From assembly GCA_029204225.1 (NCBI GenBank), contig CM055101.1, forward strand, positions 63,452,671 to 63,516,670: DNA of 64,000 nt, in the 5' to 3' direction. Below, piece after piece: positions 26,301 through 37,905 of this stretch. The DNA is from Diphasiastrum complanatum (taxonomy: Eukaryota; Streptophyta; Lycopodiopsida; Lycopodiales; Lycopodiaceae). The position numbers were made by a program, and so were the translations under genes. The notes beneath the pieces are model-generated. The model was not told the DNA's origin. It saw only the letters and a program-made list of their open reading frames with translations, and did no database searches. The first letter of the stretch is position 1, and the number at the start of each line of letters is the position of its first letter.

Positions 26301-28229
26301 TTAAAACATTAAACAATTGCAATAAGGAATAAACTCTGATCGTACTTGGATGCCAAGAGGAGTTTTGCTTTTTATTTATTTGTTTATTTATGACAATTAC
26401 TTTTTACCCACTCAATAGCAGTCCTTAGGAGTGATAGCGGAAATGTGGCATTACATCATTGGTTGAGAAAAGTTTATTATGTTTCATAGTGCAGGATTTT
26501 GATATTGAACATCCATCTCTCTCCTGCTAAGTCAAGTATTGTTAATTTGACGGTGAGGCTTTCTAATTTGTTTTAATTATAATAGATAGATATTTTGCAA
26601 GTTTCCTTAAATGGATTTATCTATTAAATGTGTCATTAAACAAGGTGCAAACCAAAGGGATTGGCTTGAGTTGGTTAGCTTGACATCCAAAGTTTCTTTG
26701 ATCTCATGTTTGAGCCTCCCCTTGGAAACCAAGAAGCATTATACAAAGTGCAAAATGATTTGCAAAATGACATTGGGAGCAAAATTATGGACAAGAGTTT
26801 TGAATTGGAGTACTTTTCAAGGCAATTTTTGTAAAAGAGAAAGGTTTGATAGTTATAATTCAAACATGCATAAAGTTTGATTCTAGTCTTGTGATGGTCA
26901 TTATTGAGTATGAGTGATCACCAAATCTTATTCGTAGTTATCATATGCATTAATTGGTAGCAACATAAAAATAAATTTCTCTTCTCTTGCACAATGGTCT
27001 AAGGGCGTAAAGAGCAAAAGACCATTTGATACATCGAAAAGCCCATATCACAAAAGCTTATGGACATTCTCTAGAGATAAAAATAAGGCTAGTACCCTAA
27101 GCTAGAGAGGCAACTAGTTATAGGAGGGAGCATGTTTTCTAATCAAAGCATGTTGATTGGAACCTCTAAGAACTTTAGTTTCTTGTAAACAAAAGGCGTG
27201 TTGTGTTTTTCGAAATTATAGATGAACCGATTAAAATAGAAATGTTTGATGCTCACATTAAGGCTTCTTAAATTCATAGATTAAAAAATCTTATTTATTT
27301 CATTTCATCTGGTATAGTGCCTAGTACTTAGAATGAGCGAGAGGACATGTCATCTATTTTAATGAGCTCTTCTTTGCTAGATGTGTGGGTATCTTTCCAA
27401 ATTCCAATCTAGCTTCAGAGGTGGCAATGGGAAGGGTTCAAGATAGGATAGGGTATGGGCTCCAATGCTACCATGCTTCTCATCATTTGGCTTGTTTTTG
27501 CACCTATAGCAAGAATTAAGTAATCTTTTCAATGTAGGATTAATATCTTTCTGTATTTGTAATGCTAGTCACTGAATTATGTAAACCAAGACCTACATCC
27601 CACTTTATTTTGTTAGTTGTTTACATCACACTTAGCATTGGTACTGAAACTATACTGGCCACATGTACATCTTCTAAATTAGAAATTATGGATCTTCTTA
27701 ATTTCACAAGGTGCATTTGTTGAGCCTTTGTGCATGACTTAAATAGTTGAAAGGAATATTTCATCAATGTAGAATAGTAGATTGAGTATAGTCAGTAATT
27801 GAGTGTTTACTTGAATCTGAACCTCTACAAATCTCACTTAAGGATGATCAAAATGATGTACTATAATGTTGGCCGCCGACGTGTTGAGAACTTGGAGTGA
27901 CTTCATGGTTTGCAATAATAGCTTTAATGTCTATAGAAAAACTGCTATCGACTTCATTGTAGTAAGTTGGAATAGGAGGAAGCAAAGAAGAAGAGCTCTC
28001 CATAGGTGAAAAAAAAAAAGTTAGACAAAAAGTGCAAAGCTAAATTTTATTAGGTGGTTTTAGTACCATGCTCAACATCCAAAAAAAAAAAACTAATCAC
28101 AAACACAACAAGTTATAGTTGTTGGCATAGAAGACTATGCTCATCACATACTTCAATTATGAGGAGCATGTTGTGATGCATAGTAAAATTATATTGGAAA
28201 GCAATAGAGCAAGCAAGCATAAATTCAAA
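26301..28229. other. AT-rich intergenic DNA, no gene seen
   Basis: Only short A-runs and unsupported open frames. An 89-codon frame at 26611-26880 has no recognisable domain. Confidence 0.5.
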
Positions 28230-28840
28230 CAAAAAAAACTAATGAAATGAGAATTGGGCTCTCATGTCCTTAACAGACAAGTGTTTAGAGTTTTGGTTTG
28301 ACTTTAGGCATGGGCTTACTCCTCTGTCTTCTCTACCACCAAAGAGCCAAATTTTACATTCTCCGTTCAATTCCAAATGGAACCTCTCTGACTCTCCTCA
28401 CCATTGGAAGACTAGTCTATTTTGTCGTTCTCATAAAATCAGAACTGGCAAATTTAGAATCTTCTCTCTTAGAATTCTTCAAATCTCTCGTCTTGTGCGA
28501 GCTAGTTATAGAGGTGATGTATCACATGTCTATTCTAAATGCAAAATTCTAGATGAGGATGTGACTCACTTGTTCTTCTATTGCTATGCTCCGTTGTGGA
28601 AATCTGTGACTGATCATTTTATTGTGTGTATTTCATGTCAGATGCAGGAGTTTCAGCCACACAGATTTACTGCTAAATGATATAGCCTTTGTTGATATTA
28701 AAGTTAATGCTGTTTGGAATTGCATTAGAGTCATTACTCTATGGAACATTTGGTTAGATAGGAATAGTAGGGAGTTTGGGAACAATGACTTTGTTATCTC
28801 TTCCCTACTCCTTTTTAAAGAGGCGGATAAACTTATGCTT
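28230..28840 (+). pseudogene. LINE 3' end, zf-RVT remnant
   Basis: The plus-strand frame at 28264-28680 carries a degenerate zinc-binding RT C-terminus (KCKILDEDVTHLFFYC), in which the first cysteine of the CX2C pair is lost. A shifted frame then gives LWNIWLDRNSREF, the RNase H-like or terminal motif common after zf-RVT in plant LINEs. It abuts the copia element below near 28840. Confidence 0.6.
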
Positions 28841-30667
28841 TTACATCTACCTAATGACTTAGTAAAAATATTTGTCACTTGATCTTCGGAGTTACAAAAA
28901 ACTAGATCAATGGCACCATCAATAATTTTCTCTTGAACAAAATGATGATATATCTTAATATGTTTGGTTCGAGCATGTAGAATTGGGCTTTTAGCAAGGT
29001 GAATGCAGCTTTTGTTGTCGCAATATACAGTTGTAGCATCCACCTGTAATTGATCCAAATCTGTAAGTAATCTTCAGAGCCATATTACCTCTTGTGTAGC
29101 ATTGCTAAGTGCACAATACTCAGCTTCCATCGAAGATAAGGCTATTGTTTCCTACTACTCCAAGAAATAGCAATTGTACCATAGCTAAATGTATGACTGC
29201 TGGTAGATCTTCTAACATCAATACTACCTGCCCAATCAGCATCTATATGGCCTACCAACATAAGTGCTTCAGATCGATCATACTTCAAGCCAAAGTTTAA
29301 CGTGCCTCAAATATATCTCAAAATATGTTGGTAGCTTTCTAGTGAATTAGACCAAGTTCTTGCATGAATTGACTAACTACACCAACTGCATAGGCAATAT
29401 CAAAATGTGTGTGTGTCAAATAGATTAAACTGCCCACTAACTGCCTATATAAGTATGCATCAACTTTCTCAGCTTCATCAAATGCAAAAAGTTTGGTAGT
29501 GGCCTCCATTGGAGTACTTAGTGACTTACAATTCTGCATATTGAACTTATACAATAGATCTCGTGCATACTTGCTCTGCGTAAGGAGAACATTGTCTTCC
29601 TTTTGCCAAACTTCAATACCAAGACAATAATGCATCAACCCTAAATCGCTCATGTCAAAGGTATTGGAAAGATATGATATGATTTCATCAACTAAACTCA
29701 TTTACTCCATGTGATAAAATCATCGACATAGAGAACAATGAACACTATCTGAGTTTTGCCTAAGAATGTAAAGATTAGGATCAACATCACTCTTTACCAT
29801 TCCCTTTTGCTTGAAGTGTTCATCAATGCAAGAATACCATGCTTGTGGCGCTTGCTTCAATCCATAAATAGCTTTGTTGAGCTTGCAAACAAGATGCTCT
29901 CTCCCTGGCTCAACAAATCCTTGGGGTTGTACTAAGTACACTTCTTCATCCAAGCACTCCATTAAGCAAGTCAGATTTAATGTCCATTTGTTGGATCTTC
30001 CAACCATAGAAAGCAGAAATAGCAATGATAGAACATATAGTTACCATCTTAGCTACAGATGTGAAGGTTTGCTCAAAATCAATACCTTCTTGCTGCTCGA
30101 ATCCTCTCGCAACCAACCGTGCTTTATACTTGTTGAGTTGCCCATCCGCTCCATATTTGATTTTATAATTCATTTGCAAGTGATAGGCGTCTTACCATCA
30201 GGTTTACCATCAGGTAGCTCAACCAAGTTCCACGTCCTATTTTTTGATATGGCCTCCATTTCTGTTTCCATAGTTGCATGCCACTCCTTGTGCTCCTTGC
30301 TTCATCAAACATTTTTGGCTCTTGTGCTTTGAGTACGGAACCCATTAAGGCTAGATTCATCTCTAACCTGCAGGAGGTTTCCGATTTTTGCTTGACCTTC
30401 TAAGCGCTCCCTGTTCGCTAGATTCGGGAGTATCTCCCTTTTTAACATCACTTGTAACTGATAAGTACCATTTAGGTACTCTCTTAGAGATTTCAACATC
30501 AAATTTGCCTTTGTCCATTGGATCTTCCGCATCAAAATCCACTTCCTTTTTGACATGTACTTTCGCTCCCTCATCAAAAGGTTTTTTTTTTTTATCAAAA
30601 GTTCATAATCCAAGGTTAATTTTCTTCTTCGAGGACAAAAAAGTGTGAACCTATGGAAAATGTGCAC
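28840..30667 (-). pseudogene. Decayed Ty1/copia pol (RT-RNase H)
   Basis: Minus-strand order: a basic linker (30305-30667), the RT N-terminus (KARLVARGFEQQEGID, about 30100) and RT with LNKAIYGLKQAPQAWY (29850). The catalytic YVDD follows at 29719-29730, then the RT/RNase H connection (29339-29701). RNase H has YCDNKSCIHLAKSP and TKHIKIYHHFVQEKI, and the C-terminal IFTKSLGR lies near 28850. At least three frameshifts separate the pieces. Gag, protease, integrase and LTRs are absent. It is distinct in sequence from the copia at 6.4-9.7 kb. Confidence 0.88.
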
Positions 30668-30689
30668 CTATAGAAAATGCAAAATCAAA

Positions 30690-31080
30690 AAGAAGTTTTC
30701 TTTTTACCATATGCTCAATACTGAAGAAGGTACGCCTTTTATTTTGGGTGTTCAAAGTAAATTTCAAGCAGTGAGAATGTTGTCACCTATCGACAATAGC
30801 ATTCTAGCAATGGATGCCACATTTGGAACACGTAAATTCAAGCTAACATGTTATTGTTTTGCCCTTTGCATGATATTGTTTCAATTCTAAGAGAGATGTG
30901 CTGGTCAATTGTTCACAATATTGGCATTCAAGACATTCCAAAATGGTATACTAAGGACATGAATGCTCACAAACAGTTTAAGGACTGATGACATTGTCCC
31001 ATGATTACAAAAAGTAAAGGACAAGATGTGCAAATTGAAGCCTACTTGTCAACCAAATGGATTCATGTTGGATGATGTTG
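30690..31080 (+). pseudogene. Mutator-like transposase fragment
   Basis: A short frame reads PFILGVQSKFQAVRML and then NSILAMDATFGTRKFKL. The motif D-x-T-F-G-T around the first catalytic Asp is typical of the MULE transposase domain and of FAR1-like proteins. The frame stops at 30890; a shifted frame continues with MCWSIVHNIGIQDIPKWY. Only this stub is present, with no terminal inverted repeats seen. Confidence 0.45.
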
Positions 31081-31218
31081 ATTGCGAGATAAACCACAAC
31101 CTGGTTTGGAAAAGAAAAACAAAAGACGTACAAATTACGTACAAGATAACGGGCCCTTCAGGGCCCGTTCTCTGACGTTATGGTCAGATGCTGTGTTTCA
31201 AAATGAAGGGCCCTCTCT

Positions 31219-31260
31219 CTCCCCCCCCCCCCCTCTCCCTCTCTCTCTCTCTCTCTCTCT
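31219..31260. repeat. C-run followed by (CT)n
   Basis: About twelve C, then CTCTCCCTCT and a (CT) tract ending at 31260. Confidence 0.95.
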
Positions 31261-31328
31261 TAACTCCAATACGATTTTCAGTGCGTCGTCTCTTCCATTT
31301 GACTACAGAAACGTATTCTCTTCACACT

Positions 31329-31583
31329 CAGCGCATTTCATATCTATTCATGAGTTTCAACGAATTTCAGATTTTGTGAGATTGTAGAGTCTACCAGCGC
31401 ATTTCATCTATTCATGAGTTTCAACGAATTTCAAATTTTGTCAGATTGGAAAGTCTACCAGCGCATTTCATCTATTCATGAGTTTCAACGAATTTCAGAT
31501 TTTGTTAGATTGTAGACATCAGCGCATTTCATCTATTCATGAGTTTCAACGAATTTCAGATTTCGTCAGATTGTAGAGTCTAT
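31329..31583. repeat. Four tandem copies of a 61-66 bp unit
   Basis: Units start at 31329, 31395, 31459 and 31520, each with CAGCGCATTTCAT, CTATTCATGAGTTTCAACGA and ATTTCAGATTTTGT. They differ by substitutions and small indels. Lengths are not multiples of three, so this is a noncoding minisatellite. There are no spacers, so it is not a CRISPR array. Confidence 0.93.
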
Positions 31584-31848
31584 TAGCAACAGTCGAGGTA
31601 GAATAAAGATTCAAAAATAGATCATCTTTCAAAGAACAAATGTCTGAACACGGCTATCAAATTTGCACTCAATCTTTTCTGAATGGCTTGAAGAAAACAG
31701 CGAGCTTCAGACAACAATGATGGCCAATTGTTGCACCTCGTTTGATATATCAGTTTTTTGATGATGGCTTCAAGAGCGTTTTCTGATGGCTTCAAGAGCA
31801 AAATCCAACAACCGGGTGGCGCTTCCCCAAGATTAGCAGGTGGTTGTC

Positions 31849-31889
<41 letters not shown>

Positions 31890-34022
31890 GTAACTCCAAT
31901 ATCAAAAGCTTAAAAGCTTGGGAAGGAACTTAGGCCTCTCTCGCAAAACGACTTTACCTTTCATTTTGAAAGTTCAAAAAATTATGCCTTTCAAAGCTGC
32001 CTTACTATTTCAGGCAGATTATGGCATATTAAGGATCTTGTTTTTTGTTAATAAACAGCAGCACCTGACCATAACGTATTGTGAGGCACCTTTTTTGCCT
32101 TCATGAAAAAGAAAAAAATGATATTACGATGAAAAAAAACAAGTGGCTTTGAGGTCATGGAAAGTCACTTCCTAGGTCATTTCGCCCCTGAAAAATACCT
32201 TTGACCGGCCTGGATTTTCCCAGGCGAAACAGCCTTGAGGGTGGCCTTCCCTTTTTTTTGGCCTCGATTTGCAAAGGCTATAATATGTGTTGAGGCTGTG
32301 GTCCATGGGAATAAAGTACTCTTTTTTATTTTTCTAGGAGACGTGGAGGATGCGACGTCCTGGATAACGATGGGAACTCCGTACGCCACTATTTCTTCCC
32401 TTTCACGCAACAACGAGAGCCTCAATTCAAGCCTCTCTGTCTGTCTGAACCAAACAATAATGCTTTAATCACAAGCTTTTTCCAACACTTTTTGACAAAA
32501 TGGCGACATCGACGGTCGTCCGCTTATTTCTTATACCTCGATCAATTAACTTGCCGAACGATCAGTGCTTAAACCACTTGAATTACAAAAATCGCGTGAA
32601 TTTGCTGATTTTCATCCATAGAAGATTTAAACCTGGTAAGCACTTGCTATTCAAGAATTAATTAATAATTTTACATAATGAATGTTCTCCGAACGCAGCG
32701 CGCCACAGTCACATATTTTTTTTAACATGCTGAAGCAGAGCAGTTTACCCCGGTTAAGCTTAATGCATGTAGATAGGAAATGCAAATTAATGAATACGAA
32801 TTTTGTATACATGAATTTATGATAACTTCATGCTTGATTAGACAACTCATGTTCGGAGATGAAGGTACCACTATCACACCATACAATTAAATCGAGAGAC
32901 TAATTACATATATTCCGGTTGATCGATGGAAGCTAGGACTAAGCAACAATTGTAACATCTTATCCAAACGTTGGATAAACCTTCAAATTTAGTATTAGAC
33001 AAAGCCAATGAGGACCTTTGTTTCAAATGAGTTAAGTATACCAAGTACTTTACGAAGCATCACCTCAGGGAACAGTAGCATAATGAACAGCCTAGATAGT
33101 GTCTATGATTTACTGTAAGAAGTACAAATATGCACACGACAATCCTCTCAGAATGACTCCTTAATTGTACGTTCAGATGTTGAAACAGATTAAAGTGACG
33201 ACATATCTTTACTTTGTGCTTCTTCGTGAATGAGACATTGATATATGATTTGACTGTCTCACATTTTTTTCTAAACATTATCATGTTTGAGAAATTATCA
33301 TTATCTTGTACACATGAAACGTACTCATCTATGGTGTGTGCCTTGTTGGAATTGTTTCTGTACAATATACTACAAGTCAATTCGTAAGGCATTGCAGAGA
33401 TTCCATTATCGTAATGCCTTGTGCTCAGGTGTCCTTTGTATTTTAAGACCATCTCCAAGAGCATATTGTCCATCCAATTTTCTCTCTCCTAGGAATCTGT
33501 CGTTCTCTTTCCTCTCTCCGGTGGAATGTGCATGTGCTATGTGACAGCCCGTCATTGGCTGTCCACATCCACATTCAACCACAAACGTAAAAAAAATTTG
33601 CAAAAAAAAAACGGCAAAAAGCGGCAAAAAAAAAAAAAAAAAAAAACTGGTCCACGCGTACGGCCATACCGTACGGCCAAAAAACGAGAAAAAAAAAACA
33701 AACAAACAAACCTTCGCACAATGGCATTACATAGGGGAAGGCCCGAAGCCCTCGGGCCTTCCTTGCTGGTCGGGCTGCCCTCGGGCAAGGGCCCTCCCAG
33801 CATGGAAGGCCCTCAGGCAGGGCCTTTCCCCCCACGTAGCATATTACATTATTGATGTGGCATATTTTTACACAATCTTGATTCTATGCCTTGGATCTGC
33901 AATGTCAATATCTGCTTGCTGCTAATAATATGAGGCTCAAGCCCGCCTTTCAATTTCTCTCTTAACCATCAATGACTACTTCGTAGTTTACTACTCCCAT
34001 ATTATATCAACGACATCCAATA
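31584..34022. other. No gene seen; CT tract, poly(A), GC-rich hairpins
   Basis: Contains (CT)n at 31851-31887, an A-run near 33626-33646, and a GC-rich block at 33721-33840 made of complementary GGGCC/GGCCC segments. A 137-codon minus-strand frame (33060-33473) shows no known domain. Confidence 0.5.
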
Positions 34023-34031
34023 AAGTCTTTA

Positions 34032-34235
34032 TTTTTTATTTTTTTTTGTGTGTATATGTAGAGTTACACAACTATAAGTAGGTTATACACAACATATACA
34101 ACTTGGCAACGCCATCTGGGCAACACCAAGTGAGGAGCAAGCTCCTAAGATGTCAGTACGCAACGGCTGGGATTCAAGCATGTGCCTTGCCGGTTGCAGT
34201 CAACCACTTTACCCATGCACCGCGATGCGATGGAC
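34032..34235 (-). mobile_element. tRNA-derived SINE with 9-bp target duplication
   Basis: Read on the minus strand, the element starts near TCCATCGCATCGCGG. It has an A-box-like TGGGTAAAGTGG and, about 35 bases later, a B-box-like GCTTGAATCCC (the consensus is GGTTCGAATCCC). It ends in an A-rich tail. The direct repeat AAGTCTTTA lies at both sides (34023-34031 and 34236-34244). Head, internal RNA polymerase III promoter, tail and target duplication together define a SINE. It would rely on a LINE for movement. Confidence 0.75.
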
Positions 34236-34515
34236 AAGTCTTTAATTTTGAAGCGTGAGCTGCTTGACTAGATCATGAATATCTAGTTTGTACTCCATGC
34301 ATGAAGACACATGGAGCTTCATAAGCCTACCGCGTGTAACATGAATAATGTTGATGTTTGTTTTGGATGTATAACATTTAGCCCAATGTTAAAACTTGAT
34401 GTCAAGGCTTGAAGTTGGTGCTTTATTTTCATGACGTTTTTCACAATGTTCATGGCAGAGTCATGATATCCTTACATAGAACTTGTCTTTCAAATTCCAT
34501 GGTCGTGGAGTGTGT

Positions 34516-34763
34516 CATCCTTACATAGAAAAGACTTTTATGCAAATTTCATTTTTAAATCTCAAAGAAAAAATCGTACATTTATCATATCAAATTTCAA
34601 GTAAAGCATTTAGTAAACAAGATTGGAAGTGGCATCCTTGCATAGAAAACGACTTTAATGCAAATTTCATTTTAAAAAAATTTAATATTAAATTCCAAAT
34701 AAAGAATCATACATTTATCATATCAAATTCCAATTAAAGCATTTAGTGAACAAGATTGGAAGC
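34516..34763. repeat. Tandem duplication, about 117-130 bp units
   Basis: Units start at 34516 and 34633 with CATCCTT(A/G)CATAGAAAA and end ACAAGATTGGAAG. A related weaker duplication of about 85 bp follows at 34825-34990 (GACAAGAATAAACACATGAAAG type). Confidence 0.8.
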
Positions 34764-36483
34764 TTCAACTTGGAATGTAGATGGATGATATGGCTACTTC
34801 CCTACAAGTTCTTTAAGCTTCCATTGAACCTAGACAAGAATAGACACATGAAAGGTTAAATTTATAAGTTTGAACTTTGGAAGTCGAAATTTTGGAGTTA
34901 AATTATAACTTGTGCCTAGACAAGAATAAACACATGAAAGATGTAATCTATAACTTTGGAAGTTGAAAATTTGGAGTTAAATTATAGCTTTTGTGGTAGA
35001 TAAATGAAGTTGGCAACTTGGCCCATAGAAAGCTGAAATTTATAAGGTTGGCAGTTGAAAATTTGGAGTAAAATTATAAATTAATTTGTGGAAGATGAAT
35101 AATCCTAGCTTGGAAGTTGGCAACTTGGCCCATTGTTCAAACTTAGGGCCAAGTTCTCCAATGGCCCATGCTAAAGTGAGAAGTCTTTGAAGTTTGAATT
35201 TTGTGAATCTTAATTTCCAATATAATAATTGTATTAAGTTATAAATCTCGGAACTTGCAAAGAGTTAAAAGTCTCAAGGATGCCTCTTGTCTCTATTACA
35301 ACATATATTAAGTAACTTAAGTCATGACCCTTAAATGAGAGTGTAGCACATCAAAATGACGATTTTATACATATTATATGAGTTGGTGTTGATGGCCCAA
35401 AATTGTAAGTGGTTGTCAAATATGTCCAAATTGAACTTTGAAGGGCATGACGACGAGCATCAAAATTCAGCATTGATTCATCTTATAATTCTCATCCTAC
35501 TCCATGAAAATTATGAGGAGCTTCATAATCGATCTCCATAACTTCTTGTGTGCTTGTTCTCAAACATTGATTTTTGCATTTGTTAAATGATTTTTTTCAG
35601 CTTGGCAGTAAAATATTCAATGAGAAATTTGAGACGTTGCTCTGTTTGCCCTTCAAAATTGTCATAGCTTACAACTTCAATGCTAAGTAAATATATTGTA
35701 CGTAGAATGACTCCTTTTGTGAGGATAGCCATCTAGGCAGCCAGCCCAAACAAGCCAATGTCACAACTTTACGTCGAGTAAAGCATTGCTTTTTACGTCC
35801 CTTCGAATAGTTGCTCTTAAAAGGCATATAGATCTCTCTTATTACCCTTTATGAGGTTCATACCCTAATAATAATGATGCTACTGCAAAGCAATGTCTCA
35901 AAAAAAAACCAATCAAAATAATGATATCAAATTTGGTAATAAATCCATCAAATGGCGATTGAAGTAGATTTGATAGTGGAGTCTTATCCACTAGATATTT
36001 CTAGATCATTAGATCGGTTTATTTATTGTTATCAACAATCAACAAGTTCAGTTTACTAGTTGTTCATTAGAAGTATTCATTCATTCTTCTTCTCCTCTCT
36101 GTGTCACCATAGGTATCATGATTACAGCTTGTGTAAAAGTGGAATTTATAGTAGAATTAGATGTGCTATTATTATAGTGTAATCAAGGTAGACTCACAGA
36201 TGTATTTTTCATCATCTAGCAATACGTCTGCATTCGACAATTTGATACATGACTTGTCTTGTTCTATTGTTTTTGTTATTCATGCTATTATGATCTGAGT
36301 TCTTATAATTGGCAATGAAGCAATATTTCTCTGTCGGTCATTTTCTACAATTGTGAATGATTTATGCTAATAACAAAATAGTTTTGTTATCACATTAACT
36401 ATTGTTTCTGCTATTGTTATGCCCCCAACTACTCTTGGATTGTTTTTCCTGTTAGAGGTCAGTAGGCCTACCTCGATCCGAAA

Positions 36484-36668
36484 GTTAATTATAATTATAA
36501 GAGGTTTTGGGCCCTCGTGTATATGGTCATAATTTATAGTTGGAGGCCTAAACTCATGATGGTGGATTTTTATGGGTCTATCAGTGAGTCATAGGGGAAC
36601 TGGATGACATGGCCCAAATAGGCTGCAGAGGTGTCCAGTGAGGTGTCAAAGTGCACTTCTAGTAAAGT
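36484..36668 (+). mobile_element. LTR fragment related to 16164-16350
   Basis: Inverse copy of the LTR next to the primer-binding site at 16026. Shared landmarks are AGGCCTAAAC, CATGATGGTGGATTT (one change) and AGGCTGCAGAGGTGTC. No primer site or coding region is seen next to it. Confidence 0.7.
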
Positions 36669-37043
36669 AGTCAATGTTTGATAGAAGACAAACTTGGACT
36701 AAGGTAGAGTTCATCATTACCAAAAGGAAAAAAAAATGCTCTTCAATTCTAGAGTGCTATGTAAGTTGGTGGCATGTATCCAAGTTAACATCGACCATAA
36801 TTTCCTATATTAAGCTTTACAATGGGTCAGCACTAATCCATTAACCTCCTAATAACATAATGATGCATTTACAAATTTGGATGCTAAATATAATCGTAGT
36901 GAGCCTTTCAAAAATGAAAGTTAACATTGTCCCTTAATCGCTAAAAGCATGGTTCGGTGGTACAACATGGACTGTCAAGGACACTACCTTTTTTGGGTAG
37001 AAATACACTTTTGTATTATTATACACTATTTTCAGCTAATACT

Positions 37044-37390
37044 TTTGACTTGCAATAATTCTTAAACCGTACCTCGGAATATGTCATGTAACATATCATT
37101 GGAAAGTGCTTGTCAAATGCACCAAACTCCTTTGAAATTGGACTTACCACTAAAAGGTTATGTCATTTTTAATGTGGACGACTCAAAAATTTTGATTAAT
37201 AAAATCCCCATATGTTTGACTTGCCATAACTTTTTAACCATAGCTCGGAAGTATGTCATGTATCATATCATTGGAAAGCGCTCGTCAAGCACTTTCCAAC
37301 GCATCAAATTTCGCTAAAATTGGACTTACCACTAAAAATTTATGTCATTTTTAATGTGGCCTTACAACAATTATGAGTAAAAAAATCCCC
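37044..37390. repeat. Tandem duplication, 171 bp period
   Basis: Units start at 37044 and 37215 with TTTGACTTGC(A/C)ATAA. Both contain ATATCATTGGAAAG and TTGGACTTACCACTAAAA and end in AAAATCCCCA. The second unit has a short extra stretch. Confidence 0.85.
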
Positions 37391-37499
37391 AAAAAGCGAA
37401 ATGTACTACTAAAAGGTACAATGAAAAATGGGTTCTTTTTTTGTATCACCAAAACATGCTTTTAGCCTAATGTGAGTTCATAAAAAAATGAGGAATTAA

Positions 37500-37905
37500 C
37501 TTGAGCATATTGCAAAACGTAGAATGATTGTCGAATGACAACACTTCAGTAAATATATCCATTGTCATGAACTCTATTCTGCAAAAGATTAGAATGATCT
37601 CTCTTTCGAGTACTTTGTCACTTTATCAGCTCGATGTGCTTGCTCTGAGAATGATACGTAGGATTAACAAATAAAGCAATTGTACTCTGATTATCGCAAA
37701 AGACGAAAGTTGCTTGTAATTGACTAAGATTAATGTCTGACAATAGATGCCTTAACCATATAGCTTCTTTTGCAGCATGTGTGATGGCAATGTATTCGGC
37801 TTTTGTCGAAGATAATGCAGTCAAATTTTGCTTCTTTCTGTTCCAAGAGACATGACCTTTGTTCAATACAAAGACATATCTTTGATGTTGACTTTTTTTA
37901 TATCG
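37500..37905 (-). pseudogene. Copia RNase H and pol C-terminus
   Basis: The minus-strand frame reads RYVFVLNKGHVSW, then QNLTALSSTKAEYIAITHA and CDNQSTIALFVNPTYHSQS. These are the conserved RNase H blocks of copia pol, including the AEY and DNQS motifs. The frame breaks at about 37618, and decayed C-terminal sequence follows to about 37500. RT and LTRs are missing. It is a third copia lineage in the window. Confidence 0.8.

Larger units (their letters stand above)
34245..37500. other. AT-rich intergenic DNA with local duplications
   Basis: No gene supported. Contains the tandem duplications listed separately and one LTR fragment at 36484-36668. Confidence 0.5.

Noticed and set aside
31329-31583. 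Repeats resembling a CRISPR array
   Set aside because: Units are directly adjacent without unique spacers, lengths vary, and the genome is a plant's.
33060-33473. 137-codon ORF
   Set aside because: No domain, no splice context, AT-rich surroundings; an open frame of this length can occur by chance.
34140-34235. Possible tRNA gene
   Set aside because: A and B boxes are degenerate and no full cloverleaf is apparent. Tail and target duplications show a SINE.
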